Assembly (NCBI RefSeq): GCF_000213805.1 | Contig: NC_015556.1 | Span: 434,001 to 498,000, forward strand | Direction: 5' to 3' | DNA: 64,000 nucleotides | Origin: Pseudomonas fulva 12-X | GTDB lineage: Bacteria; Pseudomonadota; Gammaproteobacteria; Pseudomonadales; Pseudomonadaceae | Program-made: the position numbers and the translations under genes | Notes under the pieces: model-generated | Seen by the model: the letters and a program-made list of their open reading frames with translations, nothing else | Databases searched by the model: none | What the model was told of the DNA's origin: nothing | In this document: positions 25,154 to 34,125 of the stretch, piece by piece | Position numbering within the stretch: position 1 is the first letter of the stretch | How the letters are laid out: the number at the start of each line of letters is the position of its first letter

Positions 25154-25861
25154 TCAGCGTAGCTGTCGCTGCTGCAACAGCAGATTGCCGAACCCACCGG
25201 CTGCCAGGGTCTTCTGGGCGCTGGCCAGTTGCTCGCGGTTGGCGAAGGGGCCGACCAGCACGCGGTGCCAGGTCTTGTCCTGCACGGTGCCGGATTCCAC
25301 GCGCACGTTCTGGCCGAGCAGGATGATCTGCGCGCGCATGCTTTCGGCTTTGTCCTTGCTCGGGAAGGAGCCGGCCTGCAGGAAGAACTGGGTGGTCAGC
25401 GGCGCCTGGTTCGCTTCCGCCGGCTTGGTGACCGGAGGCGCGGGCGGCGGCGTTTCACCGTTGAGCGCGGCCTGGGCGCGGGCGGCGTCTATCTTGGCGG
25501 CCTCCTCGGGCGTGACCGGCTTCTGCTCGGGCGTTGGCGTGGTGGGCGGTGGCACGGCATCGGGCGGCACGATGACCTCCGACTCCGGCAGCAGGGTGTA
25601 GAAGTCGTACTTGGGCTTGCCCGGCTCCTGGCTGCTGGTGGTCGGTGTCGGTTTGGGCTTGGCTGTGCTGCTGGCGCGCTCGGGCTGGGGTTTTTCGCGC
25701 TTGACCGCGTCGTCGCCCGGCTTGAGGTTGAGCAGCAGGGTGACGAACACACCCACGGCCAGGCCGCAGGCGAGCCAGATCCAGCCGGGTACCGGGCGTT
25801 TGCTCGGGGCCTTGTAGCGGCTGGCGCCGCGCTTGGGTGCTGGCTTCTTGCGGGCGGCCAC
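25154..25861 (-). CDS. FtsN-like SPOR-domain protein
   Basis: A 235-residue bitopic inner-membrane protein. It has a basic cytoplasmic N-terminus (MAARKKPAPKRGASRYKAPSKR), one membrane helix (about 26-45), a proline/threonine-rich periplasmic linker, and a C-terminal SPOR domain (about 155-232, FFLQAGSFPSKDKAESMRAQI ... WHRVLVGPFANREQLASAQ) that binds denuded septal peptidoglycan. This is the position and layout of FtsN in Pseudomonas, a trigger of septal cell-wall synthesis. The start codon is GTG at 25861, immediately after the argS TAA with no intervening base. The name ftsN is likely, but other SPOR proteins share this architecture. Confidence 0.82.
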   Translation of the reverse strand: MAARKKPAPKRGASRYKAPSKRPVPGWIWLACGLAVGVFVTLLLNLKPGDDAVKREKPQPERASSTAKPKPTPTTSSQEPGKPKYDFYTLLPESEVIVPPDAVPPPTTPTPEQKPVTPEEAAKIDAARAQAALNGETPPPAPPVTKPAEANQAPLTTQFFLQAGSFPSKDKAESMRAQIILLGQNVRVESGTVQDKTWHRVLVGPFANREQLASAQKTLAAGGFGNLLLQQRQLR

Positions 25862-27601
25862 TTACATGCGCTCCAGGGTTTCCAGGCCCAGCAGTTCCAG
25901 GCCTTGCTTGAGGGTACGACGGGTCAGGGCTGCCAGGCGCAGGCGGCTCTGGCGGGTGCCTTCGTCTTCGGCGCTGAGCACCGGGCAATGCTCGTAGAAG
26001 CTGGAGAACAGCCCGGCGACGTCGTACAGGTAGGCGCACAGCAGGTGCGGCGTACCCTTGTCGGCGACGCTGCCCAGCACTTCACCGAACTGCGCCAGCT
26101 TGCCGGCCAGTTCGATTTCCTGGGGGGCGTGAAGTTCGATGTGGCCACCGATGTCCTCGATGCCCTTGCCCAGCTTGCGGAAGATGCTCGCGGTACGGGT
26201 GTAGGCGTACAGCAGGTAGGGCGCGGTGTTGCCCTCGAAGCTCAGCATCAGCTCGAAGTTGAAGCTGTAGTCGCTGGTGCGGTGCTTGGAGAGGTCAGCG
26301 TATTTAACCGCGCCGATGCCCACTGCACGGGCGATCTGGCGCAGCTCGGCTTCGTCGAGCTCCGGGTTCTTGGCTTTGACCAGTTCATAGGCGCGCGACT
26401 CGGCTTCATCGAGCAGGTCGATCAGCTTCACGGTGCCGCCGTCGCGGGTCTTGAACGGCCGGCCATCGGCGCCGTTCATGGTGCCGAAGCCCATGTGCTC
26501 CAGGTCCATGCCTTCATGCACGAAACCGGCGCGGCGGGCGACTTCGAAAGCCATCTGGAAGTGCAGGGCCTGGCGCTGGTCGACGAAGTACAGCGCGCGG
26601 TCGGCCTTGAGCACCTGGCTGCGGTAACGCATGGCCGCCAGATCGGTGGTCGAATACAGGTAGCCGCCGCCGGCCTTCTGCACGATCACTGGCAGCGGGT
26701 TGCCTTCGGCGTTCTTGTACTCGTCGAGGAAGACGCACTGGGCGCCATTATCTTCGGTGAGCAGGCCCTTGCTGCGCAGGTCGGCGACCACGTTGGCGAG
26801 ATCCGCGTTGTAGGCGCTTTCACCCTTGACGTCGGCCGGGGTCAGTTTAACGCCCAGGCGATCGTAGGCCTTCTGGCAGTGGCTCAGGGAGATTGCGTTG
26901 AAGCGGTTCCACAGGCGCATGCACTCCGGCTCGCCGGCTTGCAGCTCGACGACCAGGGCGCGGGCGCGCTCGGCGAATTCCGGCGACTCGTCGAAGCGCT
27001 TCTTGGCGGCGCGGTAGAAGCCCTCCAGGTCGGCCAGCTCGCTTTCCGCGGCAGCCGGGTTCTCTTCCATGAAGGCCAGCAGCATGCCGAACTGGGTGCC
27101 CCAGTCGCCGACGTGGTTCTGGCGGATCACCTCGTCACCGAGGAACTCCAGCACCCGCGCCACGGCGTCGCCGATGATGGTCGAACGCAGGTGACCGACG
27201 TGCATTTCCTTGGCCAGGTTCGGCGAGGACAGGTCGACGACCACGCGCTGCGCCGGCCCATTCTTGCGCACGCCGAGATGATCGTCGGCCAGGGCCGCTT
27301 CCAGGCGCTCGGCCAGGGCGTCGCTGTTCTGGAAGAAGTTGAGAAAGCCGGGGCCGGCGATCTCGACCTTGCTGATCTGCGCATCGGCCGGCAGGGCGTC
27401 GATCAGTTTCTGGGCCAGGTCGCGGGGCTTCATGCCGGCCGGCTTGGCCAGCATCATGGCGATGTTGCTGGCGAAGTCGCCGTGGGTCTTGTCCCGGGTG
27501 TTCTCCACCTGGATCGTCGGGCTCAGGCCGTCGGGCAGCACGCCTTCGGCGGTCAGGCGGGTCAGGGCTTGCTGGATCAGGTGGCGAATGCTGTCTTTCA
27601 T
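25862..27601 (-). CDS. argS: Arginyl-tRNA synthetase
   Basis: A 579-residue class I aminoacyl-tRNA synthetase. The N-terminal Add1 domain (about 1-100) is followed by the Rossmann catalytic domain with [16 protein letters not shown] (HIGH-type motif HVGH) and [10 protein letters not shown], a KMSKS-region equivalent [10 protein letters not shown], and the DALR-type anticodon-binding domain in the C-terminal 120 residues, ending [16 protein letters not shown]. The ATG at 27599-27601 matches the family. It is downstream of priA (about 140 bases) and abuts the FtsN-like gene, so the latter is probably translated by reinitiation. Confidence 0.97.
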   Translation of the reverse strand: MKDSIRHLIQQALTRLTAEGVLPDGLSPTIQVENTRDKTHGDFASNIAMMLAKPAGMKPRDLAQKLIDALPADAQISKVEIAGPGFLNFFQNSDALAERLEAALADDHLGVRKNGPAQRVVVDLSSPNLAKEMHVGHLRSTIIGDAVARVLEFLGDEVIRQNHVGDWGTQFGMLLAFMEENPAAAESELADLEGFYRAAKKRFDESPEFAERARALVVELQAGEPECMRLWNRFNAISLSHCQKAYDRLGVKLTPADVKGESAYNADLANVVADLRSKGLLTEDNGAQCVFLDEYKNAEGNPLPVIVQKAGGGYLYSTTDLAAMRYRSQVLKADRALYFVDQRQALHFQMAFEVARRAGFVHEGMDLEHMGFGTMNGADGRPFKTRDGGTVKLIDLLDEAESRAYELVKAKNPELDEAELRQIARAVGIGAVKYADLSKHRTSDYSFNFELMLSFEGNTAPYLLYAYTRTASIFRKLGKGIEDIGGHIELHAPQEIELAGKLAQFGEVLGSVADKGTPHLLCAYLYDVAGLFSSFYEHCPVLSAEDEGTRQSRLRLAALTRRTLKQGLELLGLETLERM

Positions 27602-27742
27602 GGTCTGCTCGTTCGGCCGCGAGGGGCGGCGTCGCTCGAAAGCGTGGGTGGAAAACTGCGCATTATAAAAGCAGCCGCAGGCGGCAAGCCACCGGCGGCG
27701 GGGATAAAGCGCGCTGGTGTTGTCGCGCGATGTTGATTGCGG

Positions 27743-29962
27743 TCAGAACAGGTCGATCGGGTCCACATCCAGCGACCAGCGCACCGCGCGGCCACTGGGC
27801 AGGCTTTCCAGCATCAGCAGCCAGTGCGCCAGCAGCTTGTGCAGCGGCGCCCGGGCGTTGCCCTGCAGCAGCAATTGCGCGCGGTAGCGCCCGGCGCGCC
27901 GCTCCATGGGCGCGGGCACCGGGCCCAGCAGTTCGATGCCGCTGAGCGCCAGTTCGTTCAGCAATTGCTCGGCCTCGCTGCAGGCCTCATCGAGAAAGCC
28001 CTCAGCCTGGCCGGGCTTGTGCGCCTCGGCGCGCAGCAGCGCCAGGTGGCAGAACGGCGGCAGGCCGGCCGCTCGCCGCTCGCTCACGGCCTGATCGGCA
28101 AAGGCGAAATAACCCTGCTCGGTGAGTTGCACGAGCAGCGGGTGGTCGGCCAGATGGCTCTGGATGATCACCTTGCCCGGCTCCTCGGCACGCCCAGCGC
28201 GGCCAGCGACCTGAACGATCAGCTGGGCCATGCGTTCGCTGGCGCGGAAGTCGGCGGAGAACAGGCCGCCGTCGGCATCGAGGATCGCCACCAGGGTGAC
28301 ACGTGGGAAGTGATGCCCCTTGGCAAGCATCTGGGTGCCCACCAGGATGCAGGGTTCGCCGCGCTGCACGGTGTTGAACAGCGTATTCATGGCTTCCTTG
28401 CGCGAGGTGCTGTCGCGGTCGACACGCAGCACCGGCACGTCCGGGAAGAGAATCTCCAGCCTTTCTTCTGCGCGCTCGGTGCCGGCACCGACCGGGCGCA
28501 GGTCGACGTTGTTGCAGCTCGGGCAGTTGCTCGGCTGGCGCTCGGCGTGGCCGCAGTGGTGGCAGCGCAACTCGCGGCTGCGCTGGTGCACGGTCATGCG
28601 CGCATCGCAGCGTGGGCATTCGGACAGCCAGCCGCATTCGTGGCACAGCAGGGTCGGCGCGAAGCCGCGGCGGTTGAGAAACACCAGCACCTGCTGGCCG
28701 GCGGCCAGGGTCTGGGTAATGGCCTGCTGCAGCGGCGGCGACATGCCGGCATCCAGTGGGCGGCTCTTGATGTCCAGGCGCAGGAAGCGCGGTGGCTGGG
28801 CGCCGCCGGCACGCTGGTTCATGCGCAGCAGGGCATAGCGGCCGCTGTGGGCGTTGTGCAGGCTTTCCAGTGACGGTGTGGCCGAGCCGAGTACGATCGG
28901 CACGTTTTCCTGGTGGGCGCGCACCACGGCCAAGTCGCGGGCGTGGTAGCGCAGGCCTTCCTGCTGTTTATAGGAGGCGTCGTGCTCCTCGTCGATAATG
29001 ATCAGCCCCGGGCGCTTCATCGGCGTGAACAGCGCCGAGCGAGTGCCGATGATGATGTCGGCCTCGCCATCGCGTGCTGCCAGCCAGGCATCCAGGCGCT
29101 CGCGGTCGTTGACCGCCGAGTGCAGCAGGGCGATGCGTGCATTGAAACGCCGCTCGAAGCGCGCCAGGGTCTGCGGGCCCAGGTTGATCTCGGGAATCAG
29201 CACCAAGGCCTGCTTGCCTGCCTCCAGCGTCTCGCGGATCAGTTGCAGGTAGACCTCGGTCTTGCCGCTGCCGGTCACGCCGGCCAGCAGGAAGGCATTG
29301 AACCCCTCGAAGCCGGCACGTATCGCCTCGGCTGCTGCGCGCTGCTCGGCATTGAGTGGCAGTTCCGGCTGGGCCAGCCAGTTGCCGTGACGTTCCGGGC
29401 TGCTCAGGCGGCGCACTTCGACGCGCACCAGGCCTTTGTCCTGCAGCAGTTGCAGGCTGTCGCGGTTGATCTGCAACTGGCTGAGCAACTGGTGGGCGAC
29501 GCCATGGGGGTGCTGGGCGATGGTCTTCAGGGCTTCGCGCTGGCGCGGTGCGCGGGCCAGGCGCGGGTCATCCAGGCGGGCATCCTTGGCGATCAGCCAG
29601 AAGCGCTCCTGGCGCGCTTCGGCCGGTTCGCCCTGGCGCAGCAGCACCGGCAGCGCCCAGCTCAGGGTGTCGCCGAGGCTGTGCTGATAATACTGGGCGG
29701 TCCATTGGCACAGGCGCATCAGCGCTGGCGGCACCGGGGCTTGCAGATCGAGCAGCTCCAGCGCGGGCTTGAGCTTGTCGGCCGGCACCTCGCTGTGGTC
29801 GGTGACCTCGATCAGCACGCCGATCATCTCGCGGCGGCCAAAAGGCACGCGCAGCCGCGCACCAGGCTGCAGGTCGCGGGCCGATACGCCACGCGGGGCG
29901 AGGTAGTCGAACAGCCGGCGCAGTGGCGAGGGCAGGGCGAGTCGCAGGATGACGTCAGGCAC
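27743..29962 (-). CDS. priA: PriA, replication restart helicase
   Basis: A 739-residue superfamily 2 DNA helicase that reloads the replisome at stalled forks. It has an N-terminal 3'-DNA-binding domain (about 1-105), Walker A GVTGSGKTEVYLQLI, the DEAH-type box IIIDEEHDASYKQQ, and a zinc-binding insertion with paired cysteines (CHECGWLSECPRCDA ... CHHCGH ... CPSC). Helicase motif QVAGRAGRAEEPGKVIIQS is in the C-terminal half. The start is a GTG at 29962 with GGAG 9 bases upstream. It is divergent from rpmE. All catalytic motifs are intact. Confidence 0.96.
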   Translation of the reverse strand: MPDVILRLALPSPLRRLFDYLAPRGVSARDLQPGARLRVPFGRREMIGVLIEVTDHSEVPADKLKPALELLDLQAPVPPALMRLCQWTAQYYQHSLGDTLSWALPVLLRQGEPAEARQERFWLIAKDARLDDPRLARAPRQREALKTIAQHPHGVAHQLLSQLQINRDSLQLLQDKGLVRVEVRRLSSPERHGNWLAQPELPLNAEQRAAAEAIRAGFEGFNAFLLAGVTGSGKTEVYLQLIRETLEAGKQALVLIPEINLGPQTLARFERRFNARIALLHSAVNDRERLDAWLAARDGEADIIIGTRSALFTPMKRPGLIIIDEEHDASYKQQEGLRYHARDLAVVRAHQENVPIVLGSATPSLESLHNAHSGRYALLRMNQRAGGAQPPRFLRLDIKSRPLDAGMSPPLQQAITQTLAAGQQVLVFLNRRGFAPTLLCHECGWLSECPRCDARMTVHQRSRELRCHHCGHAERQPSNCPSCNNVDLRPVGAGTERAEERLEILFPDVPVLRVDRDSTSRKEAMNTLFNTVQRGEPCILVGTQMLAKGHHFPRVTLVAILDADGGLFSADFRASERMAQLIVQVAGRAGRAEEPGKVIIQSHLADHPLLVQLTEQGYFAFADQAVSERRAAGLPPFCHLALLRAEAHKPGQAEGFLDEACSEAEQLLNELALSGIELLGPVPAPMERRAGRYRAQLLLQGNARAPLHKLLAHWLLMLESLPSGRAVRWSLDVDPIDLF

Positions 29963-30086
29963 GCAAGGGCTCCAGGCAGGCGAGGCGCGATCTTAGCAGG
30001 CCCCTGAAAAACTACCTACGCTGCTTTCACAGCCTGAAGCCATGGCTTGCGATGGGTTGGCGCGACGGTCGGTAACGGCCGGCGAG

Positions 30087-30114
30087 TTGCATCGTGGGCC
30101 GGCTCTGGTATGAT
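30087..30114 (+). promoter_or_regulatory. Candidate sigma-70 promoter of rpmE
   Basis: TTGCAT (30087-30092), a 16-base spacer and TATGAT (30109-30114) preceded by TGG, making an extended -10. Transcription would start about 60 bases before the rpmE ATG. It lies in the priA/rpmE divergent spacer. Confidence 0.55.
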
Positions 30115-30182
30115 CCGCGGCCAACCTAAGTGCGGTACCTGGCAATGGTGTCAGGTGGCGGCACGAAACCTGAGGAACAATC

Positions 30183-30395
30183 ATGAAAGCCGATATCCAT
30201 CCGGAATACGTCGCCATCGAAGCCACCTGCAGCTGTGGCAACGTCATCAAGACCCGCTCCACTCTGGGCAAGCCCCTGAGCCTGGACGTCTGCTCCGAGT
30301 GCCACCCGTTCTACACCGGCAAGCAGAAGGTGCTGGACACCGGCGGCCGTATCGATCGCTTCAAGCAGCGTTTCGGTGTGTTCGGCGCCAAGTAA
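30183..30395 (+). CDS. rpmE: Ribosomal protein bL31, zinc-binding (C+) form
   Basis: A 70-residue component of the 50S subunit bridging to the 30S head. It is the C+ paralogue: four zinc-ligand cysteines are present at 16, 18, 37 and 40 (ATCSCGN and [14 protein letters not shown]). C+ L31 serves as a zinc reserve and is replaced by a cysteine-less paralogue under zinc limitation; that paralogue is not in this window. The ATG at 30183 has GAGGAAC upstream. A hairpin-plus-T terminator for this gene lies inside the first codons of the next gene. Confidence 0.97.
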   Translation: MKADIHPEYVAIEATCSCGNVIKTRSTLGKPLSLDVCSECHPFYTGKQKVLDTGGRIDRFKQRFGVFGAK

Positions 30396-30421
30396 GCGAC
30401 CGAGCAGCGAAAGAGGCCCAC

Positions 30422-31219
30422 ATGGCTGTTTTCGCATCATTGAAAAAGGCGTCCCTGGTGGGCGCCTTTTTCGTTTCTGTGTTTTGCCTTCCCGCTCATG
30501 CGTTCTGTCCGGTGCCCGGCAAGCTGCCCCAGGCCAAGGTGCAGCGGGTGGTGGACGGCGATACGGTGCGCCTGGCCGATGGTCGCAGCGTGCGGCTGAT
30601 CGGCATCAACGCCCCCGAACTGGCACGCAAGGGCAGACCGGCCGAGCCGTTCGCCGAGGCTGCCCGTGAGCGCCTCACCGCGCTGGTCGCCGCCAATGGT
30701 GGGCGGGTGGGCGTAAAGGTCGGTAGCGAGCGGCAGGATCGCTATGGCCGTACCCTGGCCCATCTCTACGACAGCGCCGGCAACAATCTGGAGGCGCAAC
30801 TGCTTGCCGAGGGCTATGGCCAGCTAGTGGCGATCACTCCCAATATCAATCTGGTGAGCTGCCAGCGTGAAGCCGAGCGCCAGGCACGCAGCGCTCGCGC
30901 CGGGCTTTGGGCGCAACTGCGACCTTTGCCGGCCCGCGCGGTGCGCAGCGGCGGTTTCGTGCTGCTCGAAGGTCAGGTGCAGCGCGTCGAGCGCAATCGC
31001 GGCGGCGTGTGGATCGAGCTGGGCAATTCGGTAGTGCTGCGTATTGCACCGCAGGTGCTGGATACCTTTGCCGCAGCGGATCTGCGCAATCTGCAGGGCA
31101 AACGGATCGAGGCGCGTGGCTGGGTGGTCGACCGCTCCCGCGGCGGCGGCCTCAAGGTCGGCCAGGCGCGCTGGCTGCTGCCGCTGACCCACGGCGCCAT
31201 GCTGGAGGTGCAGCGATGA
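30422..31219 (+). CDS. Secreted staphylococcal nuclease-like (thermonuclease) protein
   Basis: A 265-residue exported protein with a Sec signal peptide (MAVFASLKKASLVGAFFVSV..., cleavage after Ala27) and an SNase domain (about 38-155). The SNase catalytic features are visible: VVDGDTVRL (Asp ligand), RLIGINAPELAR (Asn/Glu) and DRYGRTLAHLY (the second Arg). After it comes an extra domain of about 100 residues (FVLLEGQVQRVERNRGGVWIELGNSVVLRIA...), beta-rich and possibly an OB-fold. The substrate would be extracellular or periplasmic nucleic acid. The start ATG at 30422 has AAAGAGG upstream. The stop overlaps the M48 gene (ATGA). Confidence 0.88.
   Translation: MAVFASLKKASLVGAFFVSVFCLPAHAFCPVPGKLPQAKVQRVVDGDTVRLADGRSVRLIGINAPELARKGRPAEPFAEAARERLTALVAANGGRVGVKVGSERQDRYGRTLAHLYDSAGNNLEAQLLAEGYGQLVAITPNINLVSCQREAERQARSARAGLWAQLRPLPARAVRSGGFVLLEGQVQRVERNRGGVWIELGNSVVLRIAPQVLDTFAAADLRNLQGKRIEARGWVVDRSRGGGLKVGQARWLLPLTHGAMLEVQR
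30443..30471 (+). terminator. Rho-independent terminator inside the nuclease coding start
   Basis: AAAAAGGCG (30443-30451) pairs with CGCCTTTTT (30463-30471); the loop can pair further (CCC with GGG) around a bulged T. The U-run TTTTT then follows. This is a classical terminator for rpmE, yet it encodes residues 8-17 of the nuclease signal peptide. It would reduce transcription of the nuclease-M48 genes. Confidence 0.7.
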
Positions 31220-32649
31220 GGCTGTGCCTGCTGATTCTGATGTTGGCGACCTTGGCGGGCTGCGCGGTGAATCCCGCGACCGGGCGCACCGATTTCGTGA
31301 TGATGAGCGAATCCCAGGAGCTGTCCATCGGCCGGGATGCCCATCAGCAGATACTCAAGCAATACCCGCGCTACCCCGATGAAGCCCTGCAGGCCTACGT
31401 GCAGCAGGTCGGCGAGCGCGTGGCGCGACACAGCCACCGCGGGCAGCTGGATTATCGCTTCACGGTGATCGACAGTCCGGACATCAACGCCTTCGCCCTG
31501 CCAGGCGGCTACATCTATATCCACCGCGGGCTGATGGCCTACCTGAGTTCCGAGGCCGAGCTGGCGGCCGTACTCGGTCACGAGGTCGGCCACGTGACCG
31601 CTCGCCACGGAGTGCGTCAGCAAAGCCAGTCCACCGCCTGGGGCATTCTCGGCCAGGCGGTGGCCATGGGCACCGGCGTTGGCGCAGCGGCGGACGTCAC
31701 CGGGGTGCTGGGCAATGCCGTGGTGCGCGGCTATGGCCGTGACATGGAGCTGGAGGCCGACGGCCTTGGCGCCCAGTACCTGGCGCGCGCGGGTTACGAC
31801 CCGCAGGCGATGATCGAGGTGGTCAAGGTGCTCAAGCTGCAGGAGGACTTCGCCCGCGATCAGGCCGCTGCGCGTGGTGAGCAGCAGCCGGTGGGCAGTT
31901 ATCACGGCCTGTTCGACACCCACCCGGATAATGACCGGCGCCTGCAGCAGGTGATCGGCCCGGCGCGGGCGCTGGTCGGCGGGCAACAGGAGGTCAACCG
32001 CGAAGCCTTTCTCAAGCATCTGCAGGGCCTGCCATTCGGCGATTCGGCCGAGAGCGGAATTCGCCGTGGCGAGCGCTTCTATCATCGCGATCTGGATTTC
32101 ACCCTGGCGTTCGCCAAGGGCTGGAGCATCATCAATGAGCCGCAGCAACTGGTCGGCCAGTCGCCGGACAAGCAGGTGCTCGTCGCCATGACCCTGGAAG
32201 ACAATCCGCGTGGTCTCGACGCTGCCAGCCTGCTCAAGCAGCGCATCGGTGGCCGGCGGTTGCTCGCTGGCGAGGCGCTGCAACAGGCTGGGCTGCAGGG
32301 CTATACCGGCCTGGTCGAGGGCAACGTGTCGCGCCGGGTGGCGGTGATTCTCAAGGGCGACAAGGCCTACCTGTTCGTGGGTGCGGTCAAAGGCCGCGCT
32401 GCCAGTGCCACGGAAGATGCGCAGATGCTCGCGGCGATCAATAGCTTCCGGCCGCTGCAGCCAGCCGAGCGCAAGCTGGCCGAGCCGCTGAGGCTGCAGC
32501 TGGTGCGCGTAACGCCGGGCCAGACGGTCAAGTCATTCGCCGCAGGCAGCGGCTTGGCCAGCGATGCAGAAGCTACCTTGCGGCTGCTCAACGCTCTTTA
32601 TCCACAGGGCGAGCCTCGCCCCGGGGAATGGTTCAAAACGGTTCGCTGA
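31216..32649 (+). CDS. M48-family zinc metalloprotease, outer-membrane lipoprotein (BepA/LoiP-like)
   Basis: A 477-residue peptidase. The lipobox LATLAGC puts the lipidated Cys at 16, and the next residues (AVNPATGRTDFVMMSESQEL) are typical of periplasmic M48 proteins. The zinc site is HEVGH at 122-126 with the third ligand in MELEADGLGAQYLARAGYDP. The C-terminal half contains a long extension with ERFYHRDLDFTLAFAKGWSI and a SmtA/LysM-like tail (RLQLVRVTPGQTVKSFA) that may bind cell wall. Such enzymes take part in outer-membrane protein quality control. The start overlaps the nuclease stop by four bases. Confidence 0.88.
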   Translation: MRLCLLILMLATLAGCAVNPATGRTDFVMMSESQELSIGRDAHQQILKQYPRYPDEALQAYVQQVGERVARHSHRGQLDYRFTVIDSPDINAFALPGGYIYIHRGLMAYLSSEAELAAVLGHEVGHVTARHGVRQQSQSTAWGILGQAVAMGTGVGAAADVTGVLGNAVVRGYGRDMELEADGLGAQYLARAGYDPQAMIEVVKVLKLQEDFARDQAAARGEQQPVGSYHGLFDTHPDNDRRLQQVIGPARALVGGQQEVNREAFLKHLQGLPFGDSAESGIRRGERFYHRDLDFTLAFAKGWSIINEPQQLVGQSPDKQVLVAMTLEDNPRGLDAASLLKQRIGGRRLLAGEALQQAGLQGYTGLVEGNVSRRVAVILKGDKAYLFVGAVKGRAASATEDAQMLAAINSFRPLQPAERKLAEPLRLQLVRVTPGQTVKSFAAGSGLASDAEATLRLLNALYPQGEPRPGEWFKTVR

Positions 32650-32750
32650 GGCACGTTTGCAGGCTGACTGCATAGTCTTGTGCAGGCCCCCGCACATTGC
32701 GTATCCTCGCCGACTGCCAGTCAATAGCCCAAAAAAAGCGGAACGCCACT

Positions 32751-34019
32751 ATGTCTGATCTGAAAACTGCCGCTCTCGAATACCATGAGAAGCCCCGTCC
32801 GGGTAAGTTGAGCGTTGAGCTCACCAAGCCCACCGCCACTGCCCGTGACCTGTCGCTGGCCTACAGCCCGGGTGTCGCCGAGCCAGTGCGCGAGATCGCT
32901 CGCGATCCGGAGCTCGCCTACCGCTACACCGGTAAAGGCAACCTGGTAGCAGTCATTTCCGACGGCACCGCAATCCTCGGCCTGGGCGACCTCGGCCCGC
33001 TGGCTTCCAAGCCGGTCATGGAAGGCAAGGGCGTGCTGTTCAAGCGTTTCGCCGGCGTCGACGTGTTCGACATCGAAGTCGATGCCGAAAGCCCGCAAGC
33101 CTTTATCGACACCGTCAAGCGCATCTCCATCACCTTCGGCGGCATCAACCTGGAAGACATCAAGGCGCCCGAGTGCTTCGAGATCGAGCGCGCGCTGATC
33201 GAGCAGTGCGACATCCCGGTTTTCCACGATGACCAGCACGGCACCGCGATCGTGACCGCGGCCGGTATGCTCAACGCCCTGGAAATCGCCGGCAAGAGCC
33301 TGCCGGAAGCCAAGATCGTCTGCCTGGGCGCCGGCGCAGCGGCCATCTCCTGCATGAAACTGCTGGTGAGCATGGGCGCCAAGGTCGAGAATATCTACAT
33401 GATCGACCGCAAGGGCGTGATCCACGCCGGCCGCGACGACCTGAACCAGTACAAGGCGGTATTCGCCACCGAAACCGACAAGCGCACTCTGGACGATGCG
33501 CTGACCGGCGCTGACGTATTCGTCGGCCTGTCCGGCCCGGACCTGCTGAGCCCTGAAGGCCTCAACCTGATGGCGCCGAACCCGATCGTGTTCGCCTGCT
33601 CGAACCCGGACCCGGAAATCAAGCCCGAAGTGGCGCACGCCACCCGCAGCGACGTGATCATGGCCACCGGTCGTTCCGACTACCCGAACCAGGTCAACAA
33701 CGTGCTGGGCTTCCCGTTCATCTTCCGGGGTGCGCTGGACGTTCGCGCCACCCGCATCAACGAAGAGATGAAGATCGCTGCCGCCAACGCCCTGCGCGAG
33801 CTGGCCAAGCTGCCGGTGCCGCAGGAAGTCTGTGATGCCTATGGCGGCATCAAGCTGGAATTCGGCCGTGAGTACATCATTCCGAAGCCGATGGATGTCC
33901 GTCTGATCAACGTGGTGTGCGATGCGGTAGCCAAGGCTGCCATCGAAAGCGGCGTGGCGACCCTGCCGTATCCGAAGCACTACCCGCTGCAGTCGGTCAA
34001 CGACGTGTTCAAAGGCTGA
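32751..34019 (+). CDS. maeB: NADP-type malic enzyme, short form
   Basis: A 422-residue oxaloacetate-decarboxylating malate dehydrogenase, converting malate to pyruvate and CO2 with NADP reduction. The malic domain includes LSLAYSPGVAEPVREI, SDGTAILGLGDLGPLASKPVMEGK and VFHDDQHGTAIV; the NAD(P)-binding domain has CLGAGAAAISCMKLL and FACSNPDPEI. It lacks the C-terminal phosphotransacetylase domain of E. coli MaeB, as usual for Pseudomonas. The ATG at 32751 is preceded by a weak ribosome-binding site (GGAACGCC); the upstream frame does not look coding. A strong terminator follows. Confidence 0.94.
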   Translation: MSDLKTAALEYHEKPRPGKLSVELTKPTATARDLSLAYSPGVAEPVREIARDPELAYRYTGKGNLVAVISDGTAILGLGDLGPLASKPVMEGKGVLFKRFAGVDVFDIEVDAESPQAFIDTVKRISITFGGINLEDIKAPECFEIERALIEQCDIPVFHDDQHGTAIVTAAGMLNALEIAGKSLPEAKIVCLGAGAAAISCMKLLVSMGAKVENIYMIDRKGVIHAGRDDLNQYKAVFATETDKRTLDDALTGADVFVGLSGPDLLSPEGLNLMAPNPIVFACSNPDPEIKPEVAHATRSDVIMATGRSDYPNQVNNVLGFPFIFRGALDVRATRINEEMKIAAANALRELAKLPVPQEVCDAYGGIKLEFGREYIIPKPMDVRLINVVCDAVAKAAIESGVATLPYPKHYPLQSVNDVFKG

Positions 34020-34036
34020 GTCGTTCAGCCGGCAAT

Positions 34037-34062
34037 AAAAAACCCGCTTCGGCGGGTTTTTT
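34037..34062 (+). terminator. Rho-independent terminator after maeB
   Basis: An 11-bp A/T-flanked stem (AAAAAACCCGC at 34037-34047, TTCG tetraloop, GCGGGTTTTTT at 34052-34062), 18 bases after the maeB stop. It is symmetrical, and could also act on ponA transcripts from the other strand. Confidence 0.92.
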
Positions 34063-34125
34063 ATTGGGCCCTCGTTGGCTGCAGGTTACAGGCTCTCGCC
34101 TGTCGCTTGCTGTCTGTAGCTGTTT

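Noticed and set aside
25229..27736. 835-codon open frame antisense to the SPOR gene and argS
   Set aside because: A high-GC shadow frame: it overlaps two well-supported genes, has no ribosome-binding site, and the protein resembles no family.
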